A stretch of 64,000 bases of DNA, taken from NCBI GenBank assembly GCA_963921825.1, contig OY997594.1, positions 29,060,956-29,124,955 of the forward strand. Reading direction: 5' to 3'. The position numbers and the translations under genes were made by a program. The notes under the pieces were generated by a model that was given only the letters and a program-made list of their open reading frames with translations, was not told the DNA's origin and made no database searches. The stretch is from Erodium maritimum (lineage: Eukaryota > Streptophyta > Magnoliopsida > Geraniales > Geraniaceae). Below are positions 45,057 to 55,429 of the stretch, in pieces. Each line of letters opens with the position of its first letter. Positions within the stretch are counted from its first letter, which is position 1.

Positions 45057-46060
45057 GGAATGTACAAGAAGAGAATACAACTACATTTGAACTAGAATTT
45101 GATATTTACATTTGAGTTGTAATTTGAAATATTAGTGTATTTAATAATGTAATAGTCATATATTTTAGTATCATTGTTTTTTCTATACTTATTAATTTTC
45201 CACGACTACCCCTAAAATAAATTCTTGGTTATGATCGCTTCTCACTTGTTCACGACACTCAACAACAATAAAAAGACAACTCTTCAAATAAGTCACATCT
45301 ATCTCAGACCAATAAAAAAGAGCTTTGATTGAAGTCAAGATCATTAGTGGAAAACCAAAAAACTAGTTATAATAGACATTAAAAAATTGATAAAATATGT
45401 TTTTTTTCTTCAATCGACAACCTTTTTATTAAGTTTCGCTTTGGAAAGAAAGATAAGAAGATAAATAAAAATACCAGTTGAAAGAATAAGTTTGATTATA
45501 TTTTTCTACTCATCAACCATTCAAGTTATTGCTAACAACAATAAATTAGAAAAAGGAGAAAAAAAATCAATTAAGCACCTATCCACCCATTGTGTATCAT
45601 AATTCCAAACCATTTTTTTTATATATATTTATGCTAAATATGGCTAGTCTTTTTGTATCATAGAAAAATAAATACATTAATAAGGAGGAAAGTACAAGAA
45701 GCGATGTCCAAAACTCAAAAAGAACAGGACAGAAAGAAAATGGGGAAAAGCATAAAGCATAGAAACTAGAGATCACGATCAAGTAACTCTGATAGGGTTA
45801 GGAACCCTTCAACTGTAATGGGGGCTCAGAACCGCTTCGACCTTCTTAAAGCCCTCTTCGATCGATCCTCAATAACGCACCCCAAGCTCTCAGCAAACCT
45901 CGTCATCAAGTAGGTGATGCTCTCCCCTATACACCCATCAACCAATGGGGGTGAATTCAGAAAAGGCATTCTAGAGAGAGGGGTCTCACCAACATCAACC
46001 AGAAGCGGCTAGGGGACCGATTCGGTAGAGAAACAAGAGCTTTGTCCAACCCATCATACA
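45057..46060 (-). other. AT-rich stretch with a LINE 3' tail, minus strand
   Basis: On the minus strand 'cttattaatgtatttatttt' and 'ctatgatacaaaaag' near 45650-45680 resemble the 3' ends of the LINEs at 59.79 and 62.90 kb. The preceding 45700-46050 has the T-rich composition of a LINE trailer. The rest (45057-45640) is AT-rich without features. Confidence 0.35.
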
Positions 46061-46069
46061 ATTCTGTAA

Positions 46070-46482
46070 GGGGTTACTCCATGTCTTAACGCCCAACTTT
46101 CAGAAATTGTTAAATCATAACCCTATAAAACTGAAATTGCCATGTAGTAACGGTCAATTAACTGAAATTGCCAACTGATTCTAATTTTAAACGGACATTA
46201 ACTTGGCCAAGTGAAAAGTCAAGTTTTCCCTCAAATATTCTTCCTTCGGACGTTAACTTGGCCAAACTTCATCTCTTCGTGACCTCAGCTCGCCCAAGCT
46301 CCATTATAAAATGAGTAATGTGAGACGCATGTGAGTCACTGTTCACGGAAACAGTCAATTTAAATAGTACTTTTTGGTTTTTAATAATTCAATTTTGAAA
46401 TTTGTTATTTGACAATTTTCCAAAGTTTGGGTGCGGATTTGACAATTAAGTGTAGTACGGCGTTAAGACATAGAGTAACCTC
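46070..46482. mobile_element. Mutator-like MITE with 9-bp TSD
   Basis: The inverted ends 'gggttactccatgtcttaac' and its complement near 46482 are flanked by the perfect 9-bp duplication ATTCTGTAA (46061-46069 and 46483-46491), the length typical of Mutator superfamily insertions. It is 413 bp long and non-coding, with a repeated 'aactgaaattgcca' motif inside. Confidence 0.8.
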
Positions 46483-46770
46483 ATTCTGTAATTGAGGGCG
46501 TGTCAGACCCTGCATCATCGGAGGCCATATATGCCCACCTATCTACTTTGTGTCCCGAAGAATCAGTAACCACAATAATTGTAGACCAAGGAACAAGCTA
46601 TTCAACAGGACTGCCAAACAATCAACTGTAGAGTGAAGGGCTCATAATCTAAGTAATGGGGTACATTTTTCATCCCTTTGATGATAATTTTGACTTTTCA
46701 ATGATATACAAACGACTATGTTTCAAACTTAGTTGCCAAATTCAACAAAACATTTACTTAATTTCCAAAT

Positions 46771-48022
46771 TATACGCTCCGAGAGGGGATATCCTTTCCC
46801 TATCGGATTGTACGACCTTACGACGGAGATTCGGGTCGAATTGATCCTAAGAAGTCTCGACAAAGCTACAAGAAAGGTTAAGAGAAAACAAGGGAAGCAA
46901 GCAATAAGATCATTTTACGATGGGTGCACTCAATATGAGATGGATGCAACCATGGAGGATAGTGTTAATGGAAGATGGAAGGTAACATATACAATAAAGA
47001 GGGTATCTATAGATATATAAGGGTTCGAATCCTAGCCTAATTGGGGTAGGGCTCGTACAAACAAGAGGATTAAGGAACCTAATCCTATTTGGTCTCGTTT
47101 TGGACCAAAGAATGATCCAAATACGCCTTCTCTTGACGACTTATTGATTTGCAATTCAATTTGGACAGGGAGAGGCGTGGATGTCTTGAATAGAGGTGGG
47201 TTTCCTATTCTTAATAGGAAACCCGGTCTTGAGTTGGCCTTGGAGAACTTTACTAAGCAAATTAGTAAAGTTTGGACGCGCCTGGACAACTGGTTGAGAG
47301 GATATGCGACCAAGGAGTCGCGCGGGAAGGTTCTTCACTAGCCGGGCTCGTTGTTTGACGGGATCGGGTCTGATAGGTAAACTGGCTAGGTCAAGGCCTT
47401 GAGCTCCTCGGTCTTGGGCTGGACCCGAATGGCCCTTGAGGACGTGTGTGTGCGCTGGGGACCGAGAGGAGACGCACGTCTTTGCGCGGGCGGATACTGC
47501 TCCTTCCCGTTCTTGAAGGTTTCCAAAAGTGGCAGGTCACAAGGGCTTGGGCCTTGCTTCGCCCAAAGAGGGCTTAACTTGGTCCTGGGCAGAATTAGGA
47601 GGGCCCGGACACGTTCCCTTGTGTGCTGGCGTGGCTGGACGAGAGGAATCGCATAAGGGGTCTTGTGCGTGTGAGAATTGTTCACCTTCCCAAATTAGAA
47701 AGCTTCCAAGGTTGGAAAGCTTTGTGAGGGAAACATTGTACGGGCTGTCCAAAATGGGTGTGGGCCAAGGTGGTGCATGCGGATGTGGGCTCCAAGTCCG
47801 GATAAGACGATGAGGAATCCTAGACGGATTCGGAATCCTAGTTGTTTATGGATTCGTAGACGCGAACGTTGGACAAGACTTTGCCGAGAGCTCGATCTTG
47901 GATGTGGGTCCTTCGGATGTGCAAGGGTCCTAAACCGGTCTTGGACGCGAGTGCACAGACGAATATGTCGTGGACGAAGTGTCACGAACGAGAAAAAAGA
48001 GACGTTTTCTCGGACCGTGACA
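46771..48022 (-). repeat. 3' LTR of the non-autonomous element
   Basis: Read on the minus strand from TGTCACGGTCCGAG at 48022. Several frames of 85-160 codons cross it on both strands, but they are conserved only as part of the repeat and show no domain. It differs from its partner at many positions and by small indels, so the insertion is old. Confidence 0.8.
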
Positions 48023-48035
48023 ACGCCCCCCACCC
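48023..48035 (-). other. Polypurine tract
   Basis: GGGTGGGGGGCGT on the minus strand, directly before the 3' LTR start; it primes plus-strand DNA synthesis. Confidence 0.7.
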
Positions 48036-48540
48036 AATCCGCAAACGTTCTCGTAGCGGAGTCAAAACTCCATATGGTAGTGGAGGCGGATGATGACGGG
48101 TCTTCCAACGATGGAAGACATTGGCTCCTTTCCAAGAGTGATGGTTCGAATGCCTCCTTGTTGGTCGAAGGAGAGAAACTCAATGATGATCATGGGGTGC
48201 TTCAAAAGCACTAAGGAGAGGGTTATTCTTTTCCAAAACTCTCGAATAAAAGCTAACCTTGAAGTATGGATTGGTTGAGTGTGTCACCAACTCGGTGTGC
48301 ACAGTGACGGTTGATGATTGTCGTGTTGAACCAATGACAAGACCAACCATTCTCACTACGTCTCCTCTTTCCTATGGAGTCCTTGTACCGGTCTTGTATT
48401 CTACAAGGAGAGCCTTTTCTTGATCAACAACTTCCTTGCTCTTCGTCTCGCACCATGAAGTTTTGGTGGAATGTATTGCTTGGTTGCAAGGTGACTTTGC
48501 TGCAGAAACGTCCTTAACTCAGACGGAACCTAGCTGCGAA

Positions 48541-48558
48541 CCATGCTTTGATACCACT
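48541..48558 (-). other. Primer-binding site (initiator tRNA-Met)
   Basis: AGTGGTATCAAAGCATGG on the minus strand begins directly after the 5' LTR. The core TGGTATCAAAGC differs from the usual plant TGGTATCAGAGC at one base. Confidence 0.75.
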
Positions 48559-49824
48559 TGATACGCTCCAAGAAAGGATATCCTTTCCCTATTGGATTGT
48601 ACGGTCTTAGGACGGAGATTCTGTTCCGACGTATCCTATGAAGCCTCGAAAAAGCTACAAGAAATGTTAAGAGAAAACAAGGGAAGCAAGAAGTTATGCA
48701 AATCTCTCTTTATTAATACAATACGGTCACTTTACAAAGGGTGCACTCAATATGAAGAGATGCGACTATGGAGGATAGTGTTAATGGAACATGGAAGATA
48801 ACCTATACAATAAATAGGGTATCTATATATATAGGGATTCATATCTTAGCCTAATTAGGGTAGGGTTCGTACAAACAAGAGGATTAAGGAGTCTAATCTT
48901 ATTTGGTCTCATTTGGACCAAAGAATGATCCAAATACGTCTTCTCTTGATGACTTGCTGATTTAGAATTCAATTTGAACAAAGAGAGGCATGGATGTCTT
49001 GAATGGAGGAGGGTTTCCTATTCTTAACAGGAAACTCGGTCTTGAGTTGGCCTTGGAGAACTTTCCTAATCAAATTAGGAAAGTTTGGACGCGTATGGAT
49101 AGCTGGCTGAGAGGATACGCGACCAAGAATAGTGCGCGAAGGTTCTTTGCTGGTTGGGCTTGTTGTTGGACGGGACCGGGCCTGGCAGGTAAACTGGCTA
49201 GGTCAAGGACTTGAGCTCCTCGGTCACGGGCCGGACCCGAATGTGCCTTGAGGATGCGTGCGTGCGACGTGCGCTGAGGACCGAGAGGAGATGCACGGCT
49301 TTGCGCGCGCAAATGTTGCTCGTTCTCGTTCTGGAAGGTTTCCCAAAGTGGCAGATCACAAGGGCTTGGGCCTTGCTTCGCCCAAAGATGTCTTGACTCG
49401 GTCCTGGGCCGAATTAAGAGGGCCCGTACGCGTTCCCTTGCGCGTTGGCGTGGCTGGTCGAGAGGAATCGAATAAGGGGTCTTGTGCGTGTGGGAATTGT
49501 TCATCTTCCCGAATTAGAAAGCTTCCAAGGTTGGAACGCTTTGTGAGGGCAACATTGTACGCGCTGTCCAAGATGGGCGTGGGCCAAGGTGGTGCATGCA
49601 GATGTAGGTTCCAAGTCCGGATAAGACGAGGAGGAATCCTAGATGGATTCGGATTCGTAGATGTGGACCGTTGGACAAGACTTTGACAGGAGCTCGGTCT
49701 TGGATGTGGGTTCTTCGGATGTGCAAGGGTCCTAACCGGTCTTGGACGCGAGTGCACGGACAAATATGTTGCGGACGAAGTGTCACGAACGAGAAAAAAG
49801 ATAGACGTCTTTTCGGACAATGAC
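48559..49824 (-). repeat. 5' LTR of the non-autonomous element
   Basis: Minus strand, from TGTCATTGTCCG at 49824 to the GGAGCGTATCA end at 48559. It aligns along its whole length with 46771-48022. A TATA-like 'ctatatatatagataccc' lies at about 48820-48840 on the minus strand. Confidence 0.8.
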
Positions 49825-49926
49825 ACAAAGCTACCTTACCTTAGCCCCAAATTACCAAATTTAGTCACTTCAACTCTTACTAGCGACAATATAATATTCA
49901 CTCATTGTGCCGATATTGAGATATTA

Positions 49927-50954
49927 GAGCATCCACATCGGTGCGGGGCGTGATGGCGAGGCAGGGGCAGGAGCTGAAGGAGGGGGTTCAGGGTTTAGAG
50001 TCCGCACGGGTGTGGAGGGGGTTTGGTGCGAGGCATGAGGGGCGGGGGCGTGGGGGAGAAGGGCAAGGGTTCGGGGGACAGGGGCGCGAGGCATAAATCA
50101 GCCCCGCTGCCTCGCCCCCCTCTGCTTCGTCGCCGTCCTCTCTTCCCTTGACGCGTGCCCTGTTAAAAAAAAAGTTGCAGAGAATCGTGAGGTTGAAGAA
50201 GATGGTTTAGTTAGTATTAATTAGTTAGGTTAGTATTGATTCGTATTAGTATTAATTAACAATTAGTATTAATGGTAATTAGATATTAATTAGTGATTAA
50301 ATATATGTTAATTATGTAATTAGGTGATTAATAAGTGGTAATTATAATAAACATTTTATAATTAAATATATGTTAATTAAGTAATTAAATATATGTTAAT
50401 TAGGTAATTAGGTGATTAATAAATGATAATTATAATGATCATTTTATAATTGTATACATGTAATCGATATCAGGATAACAAACTTTTTTTTGTTGCGATA
50501 AAAAATATCCGATGACGGGACTCAAACGTTATTATCAGGAATAATAACTGTCAAACGTTATTATCAGGAGTAGTAACGGCATAAAAGAATTCATCACTGT
50601 AGAAGCTTATAACGACCAAATGAATTGTCAGTTTAAATTATGTATTTTTTTATTTAATTAATCTTTTTAATTTTTTTATTTTTATTACTGAAATTTATTT
50701 ATATTTTATTTAGTAGTTGTCGATTTAAAAATGACGTTAACAATTCAGTTAAAAGCTTAATTAATTACACAGTCAACATTTCTGAAAATCAAGCCCCCCA
50801 TACAAACCCCTCTGATGTGCAGCACACTTTTTTTAGGGGACAGAACCCTGAACCCTGCCCAGTTTTTAGGGGGGCAGAATCCTGAACCCTGCCCAGTCAG
50901 CAGAGGGTTCTGCCTCAGGGTCCAGGGTTCTGCCCCTCCTTGATGTGGATGCTC
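49927..50954. mobile_element. PIF/Harbinger MITE, TSD TTA
   Basis: The ends GAGCATCCACATC (49927) and GATGTGGATGCTC (50954) are exact inverted copies flanked by TTA on both sides (49924-49926 and 50955-50957). The left 180 bp is very G-rich ('ggggcgtgatggcgaggcag'). The right end carries repeated 'cagaaccctgaaccctgccc' units. The core is AT-rich with 'gtaattaggtgattaa' repeats. It codes for nothing. Confidence 0.85.
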
Positions 50955-51019
50955 TTATAAAGAAATTAGGATAAGCTTTGGAGCTTTAGCATTCTGATTC
51001 ATCTTCTCCAGTTTTCATG

Positions 51020-51700
51020 TTTCCGATTCCTATTTGATGCAGAACTTCACCGCCCAAAACAGCAACTCTGCCGTAGTGAAAGACTTCCTTCTTACCATCG
51101 ATCCATTTGTCATTGAATTTAAACTTCAAAACAACCTTTTGCAGTTGTAAATGCCATTGAAGTCTTCCTTTCCCCAGTCTTACTTCATCCCTGACAATGC
51201 TTCACAAGTAGTCCGGCAGGATTTCTAAGTAGAGGTCATTCCTCACAGGTTATGCAGACAGTTCATAGAATAAATGTCGGGAGTTGTAGACCCAATGCAA
51301 GTAGTGACGCTCTGTGGAGACAATTGGTTCCGGATGACCCTTCTCTTTCCACTCCAGGCATGGCACAGAACAGCCCTTGGTTTGTCGTCTTGGAAGTTGG
51401 AAGCAAAGGCATGACATTTGCATAGGCGCACCTAGGGGTCTTCACTACCTCCACAAAGGCTCATCCGGAGGAATCATGAAAACCACCAGCTAAACTTGCA
51501 GAGTTTGGCCTCTCCAAAATGAAATCTCTTGATGAAACCTATGTGAGCGCAATTGTTGAAGGCACTTTTGGCTACCTCGATCTCGGTTACTTGAGGTTCA
51601 ATCAGTTGACGAAAAAGTCTGATGTGTTCTCCTTTGGTGTTGTTCTTATTGAGGGGCTATGCACAAGATGGCTCTGTATCACTCCCTTGAGGTATTGTCT
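51020..51700 (+). pseudogene. CrRLK1L (FERONIA/THESEUS-type) receptor-kinase relic
   Basis: Plus-strand frames contain three pieces of a malectin-like receptor kinase. The first (about 51050-51230) reads like the end of the first malectin domain ('SAVVKDFLLTIDPFVIEFKL'). The second (51243-51370) reads 'TVHRINVGSCRPNASSDALW', the start of the second. The third (about 51485-51690) is kinase subdomains VII-IX: '[20 protein letters not shown]', '[20 protein letters not shown]', '[14 protein letters not shown]'. The DFG aspartate is replaced by Glu (EFG). The transmembrane segment, N-lobe and HRD loop are deleted, and stops occur in the ectodomain. In living members these proteins sit in the plasma membrane and sense RALF peptides and wall state. 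Confidence 0.75.
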
Positions 51701-52820
51701 GATATTCCAGAGGTATTCTTTTGTTTCCCTTTTCGACTTTCTCTAGACTATCCATGTCCTGTTAGGGCGTGCAATGTCCAAGTCCTGTTTGTTCTCCTCA
51801 GCTGCTCCATCTCAATGGAAGCTTTCACCCTTGCACCCCCAAAATAAAAGTTACTTTATGGCATATAAATATCGCATCTCAAAGAATAGAACATGAATAA
51901 CAAGTTGCTAATCACATTTAAGTTTTCAATACAACTGTTTTGATCTTCTGATAGCAATGTATAATCAGTTATTTATCTATCACATACACTCAAAACGCCT
52001 ACTAAACTAAACCACACAGGAAGTATTATTTCTCCTAATTCATGGCTTGCAGTTCAGTACTGCTCTCAATTGTCTAATTAAAATCCTTCACACGCCAAGG
52101 GTCCAATCTGTTATCTATCTTTTCCTGCTACTGTTATAATGAAGAACATACCTCATGTCCCATTGAGGAATGCATTCTTCGATAACATCTGGAAATGAAG
52201 ATCTAAATGTGTTCTTGGCCATCGAGCAGCTTAGCTTAGATGAAAAGTTCCCTTTCTTTTTCTTGCTGTTTAAGCAATTTGGGCAGGGACGTGATAATGA
52301 AAACTTCGACTGTTCTCATTCTTCCTATCCTTTTCGCAATTTCAACTACGACAGCAATCAGTTGAGGCAAATAAATTATTCTCTCCAAATCCCAGGCAAG
52401 ATGATCTGATAAAGGATAGTGACGTCAATGGTAAATTCCATCTGCAACCAAATAAAAAAGAACACACCCAAGTAAGCTCTGAGAAAGTAAACAAATGGAA
52501 ATGACACAAAATATGAAGATACCAAAATTGGAAACTCCAACAAGAAGCACTATAAGAACAGAAAATCCAATCTGAAAGTAGTTGATCAAGCTGATAAAAA
52601 ACAGAATACGGGACAACAGGGCCAATTTTATTTACATCCATATATACAGTTCTGATGAGAAAAGCCTAGCTTTTAATATCACATAGAGCAACTCAATTCT
52701 TAGACCTTTCTAAAGGAATCAACAAATTAATAAGCGAATGCTACTAAATTCCGATCATTATCGAAAACAGAAAATGACAATGTGCCCAATCAGAACATAA
52801 CCAGAGACATCCTAAAACTC
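51701..52820. other. Non-coding stretch between kinase relic and F-box gene
   Basis: AT-rich, with short frames only. Part of it, down to about 52400 on the minus strand, could be the 3' UTR region of the F-box gene. No repeat ends or RNA genes were seen. Confidence 0.35.
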
Positions 52821-52825
52821 GCAAA

Positions 52826-53118
52826 GATCAATAACGAATCATGTAACTACAGTCATGTTTTACTAATTGACCACCTCCTGGAAACGAATGCTACTAAATT
52901 CCGACCGACCAACAAATTGTTGCCTTAAACAATTTCAATCTACCATTACTACTGGATGAAGCACCTGTGGATCATTAACGAATCATCATGTAACTACGAT
53001 CAAGTTTTACTAATTGACCACCTCCTGGAAACGAATGCTACTAAATTCCGACCAACCGACAAATCTTTGCCTTAAACAATGTCAATCTACAATTACTACT
53101 AGATGAAGCACCCGTGGG
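52826..53118 (-). repeat. 147-bp tandem duplication over the F-box gene stop codon
   Basis: Unit 52826-52970 and unit 52971-53118 match closely ('ttgaccacctcctggaaacg', 'atgctactaaattccgacc', 'gatgaagcacc(t/c)gtgg'). The offset is 147 bp at the 'cctcctggaa' landmark (52874 and 53021). The right unit includes the last 25 codons and stop of the F-box gene. The left unit still encodes a close version of the same tail, ending in the same GI-stop. A further short piece 'gaatgctactaaattccga' lies at about 52737. Confidence 0.85.
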
Positions 53119-54579
53119 AAGCACTTGAACCAGTGGAAACTCCATACCATTTTCTTCAGCTGCACCACCATTAATACCACCAGCTTCAACTTCACCAGCA
53201 TCTAGATTGACAGTCAATGACCTCCTCCTTTCATGCAACCATTCCGTGATTTCAGCAGTCACTCCTCTGCACTTCTTCACCTTGAGCTTAACCAGACTTG
53301 GGCATCCCCACGCAAGGGCTTCGATCCCAACATCAGAAATAGGGCATCCTTTAATACACAACTTCCTCAATGCCACACATTTTGCTGCAATGCAGGCAAT
53401 CTCAGCATCGCCAATAGAATCACTACCACAAAGAGCCAACCTTTCCAACTTCTGACAGCTAGACGCAATAGCAGCAAAGCTCAAATGAGTGGAACTAACA
53501 CCAATTAATACTAGTTCTTGCAAGGCTGGGCAATTCTTGGCTATAGAGATCAAACCCTCATCGCCAATTCTGTTGGTTCTCCATCCATCAATGTGAAGTT
53601 TCCTCAACAGCTTGCAATTCTCGGCAACGCTAATAAGCCCCAAATTTGAGCACTCAGGAGTCTTGACCATATGCAAAATCTCTAAGCTGGAGCATTTTGA
53701 AACTGCTGAAAACCCTATATCGCTCACCTGAAGCCTTTCCAAATGAATTTCTGTCAAAGTAGGGTTTCCTTCTCCAATCATTTGTAGCAGCTTGTCCCAA
53801 TCACCCAAACAACGGATAATTTTCAGAGTCTTCAGGTTTTTTGCTCCGGCTATGACCGGCTCAAAGCACCGTCCGTTGATGATCTCCTTCAAGCAGACTG
53901 CTCTCAGAGATGAAGCGGCGGCACCAGGGCCGATCATCTCTGCACCGTCGCAGCAGCCTCGGAGCCGCTTCGCGGATAGCTCTTCTAGCGTAGGGCAATT
54001 ATCCAGAATCGCATTCAACGCCTTGGCACCGAAGCAGCAAGACACGCAAGAGATCTTCTTTAATCCCTTGCAGTTCTGAGCGAACGCGGCCATTCCAGCA
54101 TCCGTGAGCTCGCGGCAGCCGCGGAGCTTCAGGCCCGTGAGGTTCCGGCAGCGGATCGAGATCATGACCAAGGCGTCGTCGTCGATGCTGACGGATTTCC
54201 TATCGCATCGGAGCGCGAGCTTCGTGACGGAGTCAAATCGGGTGAAGAGAGAAGGAATATCGGCGACGAGGTTGCCTAGGGCATTAAGAGCGAGGCGGTT
54301 GCGGCTCTGTCCGTCAACGCGGAACCACCGTCGGCACACGAGGGAGCAGCGCTGCCGGTCGCCGGAGACAAGGAACTGAAAAATGTAGGCCAAGCACTCG
54401 TCCGGAATCTCGGCGGTGTAGTCGACATCCCCGGCGCCACCATACGAAACATCCCCTTGCTCGTCCTTGCGCATCGACAGAACCATCTGCGAGGTGGCGA
54501 GGAGACGATTGCTAGGGAAGGTATCATGGCGGGCGAGCTCCGACGGAACCCCTGCGGTGGCGGACGGAGATTGACCCAT
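53041..54579 (-). CDS. SKIP2/VFB-like F-box/LRR protein
   Basis: A single uninterrupted exon encodes 512 residues. The chosen start is 'MGQSPSATAG': it lies 132 bp downstream of a TATA box, whereas the longer frame's first Met at 54780 would lie upstream of that box. MGQS is a possible N-myristoylation start. The F-box is at residues 54-95 (IPDECLAYIFQFL...RCSLVCRRWFRV) and binds SKP1. From about 118 to 460 run leucine-rich repeats of the cysteine-containing type (LTGLKLRGCRELTDAGMAAF and following), the substrate-binding part. The protein would be the receptor of an SCF ubiquitin ligase. The architecture and length fit the SKIP2 and VIER F-BOX (VFB) proteins, relatives of TIR1 that affect lateral-root growth in Arabidopsis. 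The C-terminal 25 codons lie in a tandem duplication. Confidence 0.93.
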   Translation of the reverse strand: MGQSPSATAGVPSELARHDTFPSNRLLATSQMVLSMRKDEQGDVSYGGAGDVDYTAEIPDECLAYIFQFLVSGDRQRCSLVCRRWFRVDGQSRNRLALNALGNLVADIPSLFTRFDSVTKLALRCDRKSVSIDDDALVMISIRCRNLTGLKLRGCRELTDAGMAAFAQNCKGLKKISCVSCCFGAKALNAILDNCPTLEELSAKRLRGCCDGAEMIGPGAAASSLRAVCLKEIINGRCFEPVIAGAKNLKTLKIIRCLGDWDKLLQMIGEGNPTLTEIHLERLQVSDIGFSAVSKCSSLEILHMVKTPECSNLGLISVAENCKLLRKLHIDGWRTNRIGDEGLISIAKNCPALQELVLIGVSSTHLSFAAIASSCQKLERLALCGSDSIGDAEIACIAAKCVALRKLCIKGCPISDVGIEALAWGCPSLVKLKVKKCRGVTAEITEWLHERRRSLTVNLDAGEVEAGGINGGAAEENGMEFPLVQVLPTGASSSSNCRLTLFKAKICRLVGI

Positions 54580-54710
54580 ATCACGGAAATACAGTGCGGC
54601 GATTGAGAGCAACGCGCCACCAAGATGCCAGGAGAAGAGTGGGGTTTGGTGGCGCAGAGAAGGGGAAATGGAGGTTTCTTTTAATCTGGGTAAGGTTTCA
54701 TTATACAAAA

Positions 54711-54718
54711 TATATATA
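54711..54718 (-). promoter_or_regulatory. TATA box of the F-box gene
   Basis: TATATATA on the minus strand (in TGTATATATATTTTGTATAA), 132 bp before the chosen ATG. It implies a leader of about 100 nt and supports the shorter 512-residue protein. Confidence 0.65.
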
Positions 54719-54729
54719 CAAGGATCGCT

Positions 54730-55421
54730 TGCCCCGTCAAATGGTGAGGGTGGCGCGTCCTCGTCGCAATCGCCACGCACGCATATTCATCAACCACAAT
54801 GCTCTGGCGGACGCGCTTTGCGTGTGATTCATAGCCCTTGGATAGAGAGAGAGAGGTGGTGTGGACCCCACGCACCTTGTGGCTGCGGATTTGGTCGACT
54901 ACGTGGCCCTTTACATGATGCAAATGGGGGAGAACTGAAAGCGACACCGTTTTACCGAGAACGAATGACTTGGAAGCAAGTCTAGTGACTCGTGAGTCGT
55001 GACAATCGATCTCTGCTGGAAATGTATGCATGGTCAGTGGTCAAAAACATTGACTTCAAATCAATGGTCAAAGACGTTAACCTTCTGATTCTGACAAGTG
55101 AGAAAATCATTAGGTAATTAACAGTATCATTAAGGATTTCTTTGTTTATTTTCTTACAATAAAATGCCCGTGTTGTGTCGGCCGGGTCTTCAAGGGCCCA
55201 ATTTATTTCCCAGTTGTATGGGCTCCCACACCCAAATCTGATGGCAATGCCATTTTGTCCCCGATCTTCGGTAGAGTTCAAATTCTTCCACCATAGGTAC
55301 TTTTTGCTTACATCAGGGCAAATTATTAGTATTCAAATCCTAATCCTTTTTATTAAAGGAAGAGGACACGGATCTAATATTTATTACCCTCGAATATAAG
55401 AATAAAGACAAAAGCCCAATA
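54730..55421. other. Upstream region of the F-box gene
   Basis: Presumed promoter, with a GA repeat 'gatagagagagagag' at about 54841. It ends at the hAT target duplication (55422). No other gene is seen. Confidence 0.4.
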
Positions 55422-55429
55422 ACAATCAT

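Larger units (their letters stand above)
46771..49824 (-). mobile_element. Complete LTR retrotransposon lacking gag-pol
   Basis: Two direct repeats of about 1.25 kb (46771-48022 and 48559-49824) flank only 536 bp of internal DNA. On the minus strand the internal region starts with AGTGGTATCAAAGCATGG, a good initiator-Met tRNA primer-binding site, and ends in a purine tract GGGTGGGGGGCGT before the 3' LTR. LTRs start TGTCA and end near GATACGTATCA-like GGAGCGTATCA. The flanks CAAAT (46766-46770) and CAAAG (49825-49829) match in four of five. No gag, protease, RT or integrase is present, so it must have been moved by enzymes of another (probably copia) element. Confidence 0.8.

Noticed and set aside
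47386-49826. Several frames of 85-160 codons as a gene family
   Set aside because: They occur in both copies only because the LTRs are duplicated, appear on both strands and have no recognisable domain.
53041-54780. The 579-residue version of the F-box protein
   Set aside because: Its first 67 residues lie partly upstream of the TATA box and look unlike a protein; the 512-residue start MGQSPS fits the family and the promoter.
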